The notes below the pieces were generated by a model that was given only the letters and a program-made list of their open reading frames with translations, was not told where the DNA came from and searched no databases. Of a DNA stretch of 64,000 nucleotides, positions 33,549 through 45,390 are shown piece after piece; the stretch's first letter is position 1, and every line of letters starts with the position of its first letter. A program made the position numbers and the translations under genes. Origin of the DNA: Helicostylum pulchrum (lineage: Eukaryota > Mucoromycota > Mucoromycetes > Mucorales > Mucoraceae); the NCBI GenBank assembly GCA_025677825.1, contig JAIXMO010000006.1, forward strand, positions 372,001-436,000. The letters run 5' to 3'.

Positions 33549-34710
33549 ACTTTCTGTCTACACTTGCAGATTCATAATCAACATCAGCGATTTGTGCATA
33601 CTTTTGTATTTCGACGGGTTTTTCACACCACGAGAAACCAAGCATTTCGGTTTATTTAGATAAGTATTTAAACACGGGTACGACATACTCTACAAATGGG
33701 GTTCTTTCATGATTACTGTTTAAGATTATCGGCTGTTTGCAGCTGCAATGAAAATCGGTTAAAGTATATGATATAATATTGGCCAGATGCCTGGTATTGA
33801 TATCGGCTGGTTTGTGAATGGGAAGGCTCCAGATGTTACAGGGAACCGTCATCAAGAAAACCAGGAATATCATCGATCTCTGACAATGATTTATTCATCT
33901 CCTGCATTTCGCAGTTTACTTTGAATTCTTTCGTCGCGTCGGTATTCTCGTATCTTTCATCCTTTTCGAGAGACTTGATATCCAAAGAACATAAATCTGC
34001 TATTTCTTTCATATCTACTTTTTGTACTGTAGGCTTATGAGGAGCAGATAGACATAGCAGTGATGAATTAAGCGTAAACCTTTTCTGGTTTACGCTTTTT
34101 GGAATTGGTTCATTTTTATTACTTGACGTGCTTGGTTCAGGTGGGCTACTTGACATATATTGTGCAGTGGTATTAGATATATCATTCAGTACTTCATATA
34201 TATACTGTTTAATAGACTTACAAGTCATATATACATCTAAAAATTCAGCTTCTTGTGCTGTTCCCTTTTTCGCTTCTTTTATCAATATTTTTTATATAAT
34301 TTCCATTATCTTTTAAAGCACTATTCACTTTTAGGATTAGTTTCTTTTCTGAAATTTTTTGTTACACGCTCTATTTAACTAAACGTTCAGAAAGAAAGTA
34401 TGGCGTACTACTTTTCACGTACCTTTATAAAGTGTCAAAAAAAAGTAACTCAATATCTATCACAGTTGGGTAGACCACATTTGAGTAATCCGTGCTCTTA
34501 AGCGCGGATGTTACTTTTAAGAAGAACAGTATCCTTTTGTATGGACATAAAATAAAACAAAGGCGCTAGAGAAAGTAGAATAACCAATATAAGATATATA
34601 TCAATTTCTTTAAAAGATGAAAAATACTTACTGGTATACATAATAAAGAAAAAAGATTAGCTAAATGGGGTCACTTTTACTCACGTGATATATTTAATGC
34701 GTTTTGAGAT
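33549..34710 (-). pseudogene. Orphan-family copy C with 5' module 3
   Basis: The body starts in an open frame at about 34285 (KKGTAQEAEFLDVYMTCKSI), runs to a stop at 33836, then continues in another frame from about 33850 (PIHKPADINTRHLANIISYT, ERTPFVEYVVPVFKYLSK). An in-frame TAA at about 33654-33652 follows, and the same frame resumes as MLGFSWCEKPVEIQKYAQIA and stops at 33549. So one frameshift and one nonsense codon separate three parts of a single protein. The 3' flank holds the 30-bp block shared with 19003-19032. The upstream module at 34380-34710 is degenerate. I do not recognise the family. Confidence 0.55.
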
Positions 34711-35516
34711 AACCATGTGTAACAATTCCTGGGTATTTGATAAACGAACAAAATATACTGTCTGTACAACAGATTTTGGCGTTAAAATAGCTTATAAAAT
34801 AACGTCGTGTTGATCGCTCCGAAAAAACGAAGGCTTTTTATAAACAGCAGATTTTTATATACACATTTTGACAGAACATGGATCGTCTATCTAGTCGACC
34901 GAGTGTCTCCTTTTGAAACTGGGGAAGTATCAATCCTAACCTCTCTTGCTGTTGGGATTACTTTCAATAAATATTCTTAAATTACAAAGTATTAAATAAG
35001 GCTCAGTGTTACGAATAGCTGCTACTCATCAAAGCCAGCGACAAGCCTCGTTTTTTTTTTTGGACATTTGTGTTTTACAATTATATCTGTTAGTTAGTAG
35101 CAAGTACTCAATAAGGTTTTTTTTTCTAGCAGAAATATATGCTACATCTAATAAAGATATACTCTTACTGGACTTTTTGAAAAGAGAAGAAAATACCTTT
35201 TATGCATTTAAATACTTATTTCTGGTTTCACTGATAGCTTGCTTTCCAATTACCAAAAGAAGATTGTTTCTAAAAGAGAGGTGGGAGCTTTATAATTGTT
35301 GAGAGTCTCCGGAATTTGAATTAGATAGATAAAATGAGTGTAACCAGAAGAGAAACAAAAGATACTATATTTTTTTTATGAAATATACTCTTTGTTTTCA
35401 CCCTTAATTTTTTTTATCCGTATATAAAAAGCCTAGTACCCCCAAGTACCCCCATACTTTTACTTTATTATTATTTGCTTTGCTTTCTATTTGTATACTT
35501 TTTTTTTTATCTTATC
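34711..35516. other. Gene-free spacer upstream of the oxygenase gene
   Basis: A 98-residue frame at 35006-35302 lacks coding character. Short repeats of AGTACCCCC near 35433-35455 precede the gene. Nothing else was recognised. Confidence 0.5.
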
Positions 35517-36710
35517 ATGAATGGATTCTTAAGAATAGATTTATCTGACTTTGATAATCGCAGAGAGGAAATCGCCAAAGATTTAATGAAGGCTGCTTCT
35601 GAACATGGCTTCTTCTACGGTAACAATTTTTTTTTATTGTAGAATTATTATTAAAGGAGGCAGCTAAAAAAACATGGCTGATACAACCCCCCCCCCCGTC
35701 CAGCTCCTATTAACCCATCATACTGTTCTATTAGTCGTTAATCATGAAATTCCCGTAAAAGATATTCGTGCCATGTTTGATACCAGTCATTTATTTTTTG
35801 ATTTACCAGAAAACGTTAAAGAAAACTATCCTATGGACTATCCAAGAAATGCAGGTTGGGAAAAAGTATCACAGGTATATTTTTACTAAAAAAAAATCCG
35901 TTGGATTTTTAAAGAACCGAAATAGCTTACACTGTTTCACAGATCCGTCCCTCTACAGGTGTAGCCGATCTTAAAGAGTCTATTCAACTCTCATTTCATA
36001 ACGCTTCTGATTTAAGACCTACTGAAACCGAAGTACCTGGATTTAATAACACGGCTGAAAACTTTATGGAACAATGTAATAATATTTCTCAACAGCTTTT
36101 GATATGCTTCGCAATTGGTTTGGGTTTCCCTCATGACTTCTTCACTCGATGCCATGATATTAGTCAGCCCGATTGTCTCAACTCGCTTCGTTGCATGCGT
36201 TACTTTGAGCATAAAAGCCAAAAGCATCAAACAAAGTCTTCTAAAATCGGCGCTTGTCGTGTCGGTGCCCATAATGATATAAATACATTTTCTTTGCTCT
36301 TTCAACAGCCTGGGCAAGATGGCCTGGAAGTATACCATGATGAAAACTGGACCGCTGTTACTCCTGAGGAAGGCGAGATTGTTTGTAACGTTGGCGATAT
36401 GATTGTACGCTGGTCAGACGATCGCTTGCAAAGTAACTTACATCGCGTTAGAAACCCTACTTCTGACGAATATCAAGGTCCAAGACATGCACTTGAATAT
36501 ATTAATGAGGCTAATAGGTCTGTCATTATTCAAGGTCGCACAAAATATACCAAGCCTATAACTGCCGGTGAATTTTTGATGAAAGCTATGGAGAAAAATT
36601 ATAAGGCCATAAAAGCGTCTCAGACGACCAACCCTTCCAGTTCGACCACTACCGTAACTTCAACCTCGAACGAAACTCCCATAACACCTCCTGCCATGGT
36701 GTTCGTTTAA
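35517..36710 (+). CDS. 2-oxoglutarate/Fe(II) oxygenase, isopenicillin-N-synthase-like
   Basis: Predicted exons are 35517-35619, 35735-35874 and 35943-36710 (336 aa). The family couples 2-oxoglutarate decarboxylation to hydroxylation or related oxidation of a small molecule. The N-terminal DIOX_N part is IDLSDFDNRREEIAKDLMKA with HGFFYVVNHEIP. The catalytic domain has the iron ligands H and D in GAHNDINTFSLLFQ and the distal H in SNLHRVRNP; the 2-oxoglutarate arginine is probably in GPRHALEYINEA. The usual RYS motif is changed to RHA. The tail is Ser/Thr-rich and likely disordered. The first intron (115 nt) contains a run of nine C. The substrate is unknown; no biosynthetic cluster surrounds it. 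Confidence 0.85.
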
Positions 36711-36994
36711 GACAATCCCTCCCCCTTTTATTATCATTACACTATTATATTATTACGGCTTTTTTTTTTGTAGATATCAAGAACGTATTCCACTTTTTTA
36801 ACATTTGTTTTTTGAAATGCTATCTTATATTAGAGTAGAGAACCTATCGCGGTCACAGCAACAACCCGCTTTAACAAAACTGTACATTTTTATCTTACTA
36901 CTTTCTTTCATAACTTTCATCACCAATGTCTGTATATTTTTCTTTTAACCCTTAAATAAAATAAATAAAAAAAAATCTTTTATTACTTTTTTAC

Positions 36995-37976
36995 TTAATT
37001 ACGGCGATATCTCAATGGAGGGGGAGGCGGAAGGTTAATATGTCTTGCATTGCGCAAGTTAACCTGAGGATGATTGCTTCCACAATGACATTGTTTTGCA
37101 CCACAGTTGTAACAGCTATTATATGTAATTAATTCATCTTTATATAAAGAAACACTTGAGTATCTATACTTACAAGAATCCACCACATCGACAGTATATG
37201 GTATTACACCCACCCTGAATAAAACATTTGTTAGAATAAAAAAAATCTCACTCTATTGATAAATAAAATATTTATCAAAAAAAAACCAACTCTTTGATAT
37301 ATGCGTGTATACCTTTCTCTCAATAAGATGACCACAGGTAGGACAACGTCTCCAATTATGTCTTTCAGCTTCTTGTAAAGTCTTTTTTTCAGCCTCTTTA
37401 TCATCAAATACTTTTATAACGTCTATTGAAGCGTATATAAGATATCTCTTCTTTATTCATTTATAGTAGGTTTATACGAACCAGGATGCCAAGCCGTTTG
37501 GCAAGTCATACAAAAGCCACGATGACATTCGTAACACTCGGTAAATTTGCATTCTTTTGTAAGCTTCGTATCTGCATCAAAGATAGCTTTACAATTTTCC
37601 ATAGGACAAGTAATCTATATCGAATATTTACAAAATAAACCTTAAAAAAAAAAGCAATAATAAAAGTTACCTTGTTTGCAATATAAGCTTTACTGCTAAT
37701 AGCTGAATTCCACCAATCTTCAGCTTCTTTACTAGAAAATATATCATGAAGCACTTTAAAAGATTCGAAGGTTTCTTTACATGCATCACTTGGACATTCA
37801 ATATAGATATAGCTAGTATATCTATCATCCTTTAACGCATTGTTAAAATATCTTCGTAGACAGTCAAGACATACTAGATGATCACATTTGCCAGTTTCAA
37901 ACATTTTATTTTCATCAGTAGGATGAAGACATACGATACATTCTGATACAACGATCCAAGCGTTTTCTGTTCCCAT
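36995..37976 (-). CDS. RBR-type (RING-IBR-RING) E3 ubiquitin ligase, minimal
   Basis: Predicted exons (minus) are 37976-37671, 37614-37482, 37422-37313, 37214-37174 and 37115-36995 (236 aa). RBR ligases take ubiquitin from E2 onto a RING2 cysteine before transfer. RING1 is CIVCLHPTDENKMF..CDHLVCLDC..CPSDAC (residues 12-67). The IBR is CPMENCKAIF..CKFTECYECHRGFCMTC. RING2 is WRRCPTCGHLIERKGGCNTI followed by YCRCGGFFCYNCG; the catalytic Cys is the one in GGC. The protein is almost only the triad, with a short Pro-rich end. Intron 2 uses an unusual GTTCGT donor; it was accepted because the phase and the IBR-to-RING2 linker both fit. It converges with the oxygenase gene (284 bases between stops). 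Confidence 0.88.
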
Positions 37977-38670
37977 TTTTTTTTAGTTGTGAAGAGGAAA
38001 AAGGAATACGACAGATTCTAGGCACTCTTTTATTTATTTTTAAATATAACAAATATTATTCCTGCCGTCACAAGCTTTCTTTTGATTAATTAATTTCCAG
38101 CAATTCAAAACGTTATAAAGTATGCGTAAAAGTCTCTCCTTTACATCCCAAGACCAAGCTTCGGCGAACTGAAATAATAACAGCTTTGTTGAGTGAGCGG
38201 CTTGACTCCTATTAATCCTTTCCCTTTTGTACCGCATTTCCCATTATCCTTAAAATATAGTAATCTCTCAATGTTAATAAAAAAAAGCTTTCACCACTCT
38301 AAAACTATATTACTACGGTCCACAAATTAAGCCTTGTAGTTAGACACGTCGGTTTGGAACAACCGAGAGTAATATTATAAGTTAGCAACAGTATCATCGC
38401 TCGACTCTGGTTTTCTATCCGTTTTAATACAGCAAAAATTTGGTAGCTTATCGTCCCTTTTATTTTACTTTTGATATTTTTGAAGTGTTGTCTAAGAAAG
38501 ACTTAACTTGTGCTTCAGGTTAGACCGTTATCAAATTCAACGTCACGACCTCATTACAAATTTACAGCATATAAAACTCAGTCCAAAATATATTGAGAGA
38601 ACTCAGATGCAATCAATGCAAGGTCAGTTTTTATTTTTATAATTATTTCTGCTCTATTCTTTCGTACAAT
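37977..38670. other. Intergenic spacer
   Basis: Contains the RBR promoter side. A 65-residue minus frame (38040-38237) has no recognised features. A small CGGTTTGGAACAACCG hairpin lies near 38350. Confidence 0.45.
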
Positions 38671-39218
38671 TTAATGACTCTTATTGTTAGCATCATTTCC
38701 TTTTTTTAAAAAAGCCTTGACTTGACCAGCGGTAGCAGTATACCAAGCATACAATACAAATGCTTGGATACCATGGAAAGCTGATAATCCCCAGCTAGCA
38801 TTGACAGCAAGGGGACCTTCATTACGAGATTGAAAGATAACTAGACTCATAATACCATGATAAATCATAAACCCACAAGCTTATAATAATTTGTTAACTG
38901 CTTTCTCTTTTTTTAAAAAATAAAATAAAATTTACCTGCTCCACGTTTACAAGGCAACATATTCGGCATATCACGACATAATAAACTGATTACAGCAATA
39001 CCAGCTAAAGCAGCACCGTAGAAACGTAAAAGTAAAGCAGTAGTGATTTCAAACTCTTTTAGGAAAAAGTAGTCTGTGGCGTGAGGAATGAGTAAAAGTT
39101 GAAGTGCAATAACTGCTTGAATAATACCGTGCTATTTTAAAATAAGAATTAGTAAGAAGGATTCGAGCAGAGTATATAACGTGCTTACACCGGCAAAAAT
39201 AGCGTTAAGAGCAGACAT
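38671..39218 (-). CDS. Small four-span membrane protein, unknown function
   Basis: Predicted exons (minus) are 39218-39189, 39131-38936 and 38879-38671 (144 aa). Four hydrophobic stretches are seen: GIIQAVIALQLLLIP, LLLRFYGAALAGIAVISLLC, GFMIYHGIMSLVIF and LSAFHGIQAFVLYAWYT. Conserved-looking features are the HGIIQ start of exon 2, CRDMPNMLPCKRGA between spans and a final TAGQVKAFLKKG. The pattern resembles small uncharacterised fungal membrane proteins; no function is inferred. It lies head-to-tail with the nucleoporin gene, whose stop is 138 bases upstream of this start. Confidence 0.75.
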
Positions 39219-39355
39219 TATAATTATTATGTATAAAGAAAAGATAAATAAAAAAAGAAGAGCTTGCGTTTGACTTAAAAAATTCCATTTATTGGGGAAG
39301 CGGTCACAACTGTACAAATTTAGGGGGGAGGCATGATAAACACATAAAAAAAAAA

Positions 39356-42300
39356 CTATGCGTTCAATGGTTGAAACTTTTGAGAGCTAGTGAAGATATT
39401 GTTTAAGAAGACACCTCTTTGTACACGGGATTGAGATAGCTTGTTATCGATAGATTCGGAAGGCTCGTCGTTATTTAAACGAACATCCAATTCTTGTTGC
39501 TCTAAAGTGCTGATTTTGTTATTTGCTCTGGTAAGCGATCTTTCAATATCACGCATTGTACGACGTAATGTATACAATGTAAGTTTACTACAAATATAAA
39601 AAAAAAGGATTATTATACAGATAACACATGTATTACCCTTTTTTATTCTTACCTTTGATCGAATTGAGCTGATTTAGCTTTATTCAATTCTTGTTTACAA
39701 TCATTCAATTTCTTTTCTAATTCAGCGAGTTGATCTTTACTGCTATTTGACTTATTTTCTAATTCACTCAATTGTTTCTTAACATCTTCATCTAACGAAC
39801 TCTTAATAGATTTCAGTGATTCTTTATCCTCAGTTTCCAAACATGATCGAACTTGATCCAATTTTACTTTTTTTAAAAAAATAAAAAAATTAGTATCGAG
39901 AGATATAAATAGTACGGTAGCACTTACAGTTATCAGTGGATTCTATTAAATCAGATACTGCATCAGATAACAAAAGTAGATCATTTTGTGTCTTTTCAGC
40001 ATCTGTATTAATAATTTCCATCATAGCAGAAGTGTCTACCATATCAGACATCTTCCAAACATGTTCCAAATCTTCTAAACACAAGACGTCCTTCGATGCA
40101 TAGCTAGGCTTTCCATAGAAATAAAGCTCCTCTTCGATATCCGTCAATTGAATTGAAGTCTAATAGAGAAAATTTGCATTAGTCAACTTTTATATACATG
40201 TATAAATATACGAGTTTAGTGTATTACTGATTGAAGATTTTCCACTGTATCAAAGTAAATAGACTCAAATTCTTTAGCTATACCGGAAATACCAATCGCT
40301 CTTTCATGAACTGTAGGTTCAGAGAGCTCATGTCTTTCTCTGCTAGCAAAAAGCGGGTCAGGTTTAATAGCTGCTAATCTTTCCTCCTCAATTCTTTGTT
40401 CTTCTGCGATTCTTTCTTCCTCCAATCGCTTTTCTTCTGCAATTTTTTTTTCCTCCAGTCGCCTTTCTTCAGCGATTCTCAATAGTTTTTCTTCTGCAAT
40501 TCTCTTTTCTTCAGCTGCCTTTCTTTCCTTTTCAGCCTCTTCTTCCTTTCTTTCTTGTTTCAATTTTTCTTCTTCCAATCTTTCTCGTTCTGATATTTCT
40601 TGTACTGATTTTTCTTGTGCTGATTTTTCTTGTTCTAATCTTTCTTGTTCCGATCTTTCTTGCTCCCATCTTTCTTGTTCATAAGCATTCTCTTCTTGGT
40701 TTAATTCATTTTCAGATTCGGTTTCATCATCTGTGATCTCTTCTTCGGTATCATTTTGATCAGTAGAGGTATTATCAAAGTAAGCATTATTACTCTCATT
40801 AGATTCGACCGTATCACCCAACGCATCAGAAATAGATGCAAGAGAGGATTCGAAGGAGCCCTTTGATTTTTTACCATCATGGGCAGATGATTCTTCATCA
40901 CTAGAACCCTTAAGCTCATCTTCTTCAATAACCTTTTGTACCTGTTCAAACGATAAACTACACCCTTCTTGAATATCAGGAGTTTTAGTAGTAGAAGGAG
41001 GTAATCCAAATGCGTTTTTAGCATTTACAGTCTTTTCATCTGACGTATCTTCTGGTTCTTCAACCACAGGTTCCTTTTCTGAATCCAAAGTACTTGGTTT
41101 AAACGAAGTATCCCCAAAAGGTTGAGTACCAAAGGCGCTGGATGATCCAAATGTAGAGCTTTCGCCGAAGGAAGATTTTTGACCAAACGTAGGTTTTTGA
41201 CCAAACGCAGACGTAGGTTTATCAGAGGATGTCTTTGCAAGACTAGATGTCTGTCCAAAACCAGATGATTGTCCAAAAGTAGCCGAAGTAGTGCCAGTGA
41301 AACCAAAAGAAGATGCACTACCAGGAGATGAAGTATTGGTGGAGTTTGATTTAGCAAGAGCTGCAAAAGAAACAGTTTGTGAAGGACCAGCGCCACTGCC
41401 ACCAAACCCAGATGACCCGAATCCAACAGATGAAGTAGACCCAAACGTAGGAATGGAAGAAGGTGTAGAACCAAACGTAGGTGTACTAGCACTAGGTCTG
41501 TTAATCTTTAAAGTAGCTGCACTTAAGCTACTAAATGCTGGTATCTTAGAAGGCACACCACCAAATGTAGTGGTAGTTTTAGTATTAAATGCACTAGCAC
41601 TAACTGTAGCCGTTGCCTCTGGCACTTGTGGAAAAGCAGCAGGTTCAGGGATTTGATTTACATCTTGTGCAGTGACCATACCAGGATACGGTTTACCTGT
41701 TTCAGCTAAATTAGAATTATAAACAGTGTAGGAACAGATCCGGCCTTCGTTTGTCATAAAAAAAACAATGGGCATAGCAGGTACAGGTGCTTCACTCTCA
41801 GCTGGATCAAATGGAGGTAATGGTTCAGTAGCAGAGTAGTCAACGGCAAGGCCAATTGGATAAGTATCAGCATAATCATCTTCCGAAAGTGGTAACGCAG
41901 GCATATTTTCATCAAGCATCCAAGTAGACCATCTACCTTCTTCATCTTGACCGATAGTAGCCAAATCACCAGCAGCAGAATTTGCTAAAATAATCAAAGT
42001 CTTTATTCCAGGAAGATAATCGCGAATAATGCTGGTATAAAAGTGACTGTCAGGACATTCAATATTGAAAATAGGATTGACTTCAGCCAACATAAGATAC
42101 TTTTCTAATGGTTCACTCTTACGATTAATAATGTAAGGTGTATGAGCGTTTTCACCGTCACTTGATTTGGAATAGAGAGCTAAAAATACATGGGTTTCGA
42201 TCCAAACTACAGCATTGACATAAATATCAGGACTATTTTGATCAACAGGAGGAGTGATTTCATCCTTTTGATTTCCCTCCATATCATACGCAATAATCTT

Positions 42301-43129
42301 TCCATCTCTGGTACCACACACAATTTGTTTTCCTTTGGGTGACCAACACATTGATGTTGCATTAGACAAGACTGCCATAGTTTCACTTGTCATATAGCGG
42401 ATCAATTTACATTTATCGTTTCGAGTTGTCACTGCAATCACATCTGGATATACTTCAGGATTAGGTTGAATGTAAATGATTTCTTCGTCTAATTTTTGAC
42501 TTTGAATAGGTAAAGTATCTTGTTTCTGTTTTATCACTTAGTAAAAAAAAAAAAAAAAAAAAAAAAACAGCTATTATATCTTACATTCTTAATAATATCG
42601 CTAATATTGTAAGTTAATAATGTTCCACCAGATACAGCCACAATAAGTTGAAGGTTATCACAAGTTAGTGCGACAATATTGACACTACCTTCTTTTACGG
42701 GTACTTTGATAAGTTTGTCAAATGGCGTAGAACTGTTTCTTTCAGCACTATAAATAGTTGTACGTAAATTCTCAGTTTGTCCAAGAACAAAACCTGTATA
42801 AAGAAGTCAATAATACAAGCAAACACCTTATACGAAAAAAAATATATGTACCATCAAGAGAACCAGCAATAAAATATCCATATTTACTAGAACAAGTAAA
42901 TAAAGAACAACTATTACGGTATTTATCCGTATGAAAGTTGGAATCTTTTAAAGCTATTTGAACATCGGGTACAAGTCCTTGAAAACGTAAGAACTTTTTT
43001 TTAAGACAAAAATAGTATTTTAGAACTTTGTTGGTTTCAATAAAAGCTTTATTTATATACCTCTACCAAATTTCCTTCCCCTTCGTCTTTGGGATCGTCT
43101 TGACTTAATACTGAAAACGGGTTTTCCAT
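39356..43129 (-). CDS. Nucleoporin of the Nup159/Nup214 type
   Basis: Predicted exons (minus) are 43129-43061, 42993-42852, 42793-42585, 42525-40228, 40159-39928, 39866-39653 and 39587-39356 (1131 aa). Nup159 is on the cytoplasmic face of the pore and activates the Dbp5 helicase during mRNA export. Residues 1-420 form a WD-like propeller (GYFIAGSLDGFVLGQTENLR, CWSPKGKQIVCGTRDGKI, YPIGLAVDYSA). About 450-630 is an FG/GFG/FGQ repeat region. Then come an acidic stretch, a Glu/Lys/Arg-rich helix (EEKRLEEERIAEE, about 800-870), and C-terminal coiled coils (LSELENKSNSSKDQLAELEK) that should dock on Nup82. Exon 4 was started at an internal acceptor (AAACAG at 42526) because only that keeps phase; the preceding intron has an A run of about 25 (T on the gene strand). 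Confidence 0.9.
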
Positions 43130-43395
43130 TCTTTATAAAAAAAAAGTATAACGCGAAAAAAAACAATAGGTTTCAATATTTTTTTTTTAAGAATACCACC
43201 GGATTTTTTTTTAAGACTACGCTCACAATGACCGTTTTGTGTTGGCTTAAATATAGGAGATGCCCAAATTGGTAAACATCTACCAACAAAGGACAGGTAG
43301 TGTATCTAAATCATGTTTATGTATGAAAATGCTTAACCCTGATTTATCCATAAAAACTGAAAATAAAAAGCAACCACTAAAACGTTTATTTAAAT
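43130..43395. other. Intergenic spacer
   Basis: Upstream of the nucleoporin gene; A-rich, no coding frame. Confidence 0.45.
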
Positions 43396-45240
43396 TTTGA
43401 CAATGAAACGTTTCTGTAAGCGGTCAATATCGTAGACACCAGTAATGTTTCTTCTGTAAAAGACATAAACCGCTTACAAACGTTTGATGAAAGAAGGCGA
43501 AATAGAACGTTGGGTAGGTATGTATGCCAACTAGCATACGCACATGGGCAACAGAACTTCTGGAAGAGCTGAAAGTTTTCACTCGGATTTGAAAAGAGCT
43601 TCGGGTAGTCAATTCGCTTCAAGATTGGCCCTAGTTTGCCATAGAATGAATGCTTACTACGATCAGAAGGTATGTTTTTTAAGACACAAAAAAAAAAAAA
43701 AAACCTAAAACATAGCATTAAAATTTTATATAATATTTAGAGAGCTGATAGATACAGAAAGCTGGAAATAGAACGAATCAGTATTGATTCTATTTCATTT
43801 GATTAAGAAAGGAAGTACCGTTTCAAAAACTTTGAATTTAAAGTAATTCGGTTTGCTATGGATAAAATCAGAGAAAATACCCTTCTCTCGCTTCATTTCG
43901 AAATGTGATAATTGTAACTGTTGGGATCGTATTAGGTTCAAGTTACCTTGCCCCTGTATCATTAGTATCAGCCCTCTGATTCTACCTTTATCTATTGTCG
44001 ATGGGCGTTGGAGATTTGAGCGAGATGAAAGTATGTTTACTTTTTTAAAAAAAGGCAGCTATTAACCATATCTCTTTTTATTTGTTTTTGTAGACTTTGA
44101 AGACAATGATAGTAATGAAATTACTTCAAACGGCACAAATGCAAAATATGCAAGCGATGAGGATCAAAATGGTAAGTTTATAAAAAAAAATGGGTGAGAG
44201 CGATAGATGTTTCTTATTTTTCAGAGGGTATCCCTTTGTACTATTCGATTATAAAAAATGATAAATAAAGTAAAATATATTCATCGTATTTAATAAATTG
44301 AAGTAAGAAAAATTATTGTTTGTTAATTGTATTTTTTTTACTGAAATCATTCAAAGATAAAATTAAAAAAAAACAATAACGAGCACTAGCTCTATATCGA
44401 TAACTAGTAATGTAATTTTTATTTTAGAAGTATGTGACGCTAACCTTACAACAGATGCAGCTGATGAAGTTGTTCTGTAACAAGAAGATAATTAAATAGT
44501 GTAGTTATAAAAACTAACAACTAACATTGTGTTCATTATTTTAAAGCTATAGTATCCAGTGAAAATTCCGATACGATCAACAAGGATCGATTATTGCTTC
44601 GTGTTGAGAAGCTTCTGCATGGTATGTTTACCAAAATTTCTGCTTTATAAACACATCAAGAGATATCAGATGCGATTAAAGCGCTTGAGTTGGCTAAGTC
44701 CTCCATATGGGCACCTCCTATTAGAATGGACGAGCTGAAACCTCCTTATGTTAACTCTAACAGAAAAGGTCGTAAGGCTAAACAAGGAGTCAAAAGTAGT
44801 ACAGAAAGTCTCCAAATCAGTAAAGAGTCGTTTGACGAATTTCAAACAAAAAATATTAAAGAAAAAGAAAGAAAGAGAAAGAAGATAAAGATATCGAAAA
44901 GAAAAAGAAAACTGTTGGAGCTCGAAGAGATGCAGTTAGATATTGATCAGAAGAAAAGAAAGTTGACTTTGTTTGTTGGCATTGAAGCCTTGGAAAAGAC
45001 TAAGAAATCTGATGGATGCATTGAGATCGAAAAAAAATTATAGAGTCGAAACTTACCGTGATCCTAAGACGGATGCAGTATTTAGGTGGACAGGTATAAC
45101 TCCTATCGATGCTATTGCTGCTATTCACAATGTAGATGCTGATGGCAATTGCGGCTTTCGTGCTATCAGTTTTGATACTTACAAGGACTAAAGTAGATGG
45201 CTAAAAGTCAAGTGTATTTAATAAAACGCTCTTTATTAAA
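43396..45240 (+). pseudogene. Mutator-like (MULE) transposase remnant with OTU-like tail
   Basis: Plus-strand pieces follow the order of a MULE protein 3' half. First is a C-terminal catalytic-domain segment: MKEGEIERWVGMYAN, a TAG stop at 43532-43534, then HTHMGNRTSGRAESFHSDLK and SRLALVCHRMNAYYDQK. Next comes a SWIM-like zinc finger at about 43880-44030 (CDNCNC, FKLPCPC, LPLSIVDGRW). A basic linker follows (VNSNRKGRKAKQGVKSSTE; KERKRKKIKISKRKRK). Last is an OTU cysteine-protease start, NVDADGNCGFRAIS, with the Asp and Cys of the catalytic pocket, broken by a stop at 45189. The N-terminal catalytic part is missing. MULEs with OTU or ULP-type protease tails are known in other lineages; the assignment here is by motif. 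Confidence 0.65.
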
Positions 45241-45390
45241 GACGAGTCAATCACTTTCAGTGGGCGTGGTGTTGCTGTGTAACCCGTGCGCATGGCCCGT
45301 GCACAGAAAAAAAATCACTTTTTTAATTTTTTCTTTTTAACTCTTTTTCTTTTTAACTAACTCTTTTTCTTTTAACTATTTTTCCTTTTA

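Noticed and set aside
35006..35302. 98-residue plus frame upstream of the oxygenase
   Set aside because: No coding character and no link to the downstream exons.
41025..41656. Leu/Val-rich frames on both strands
   Set aside because: They are shadows of the FG-repeat region of the nucleoporin.
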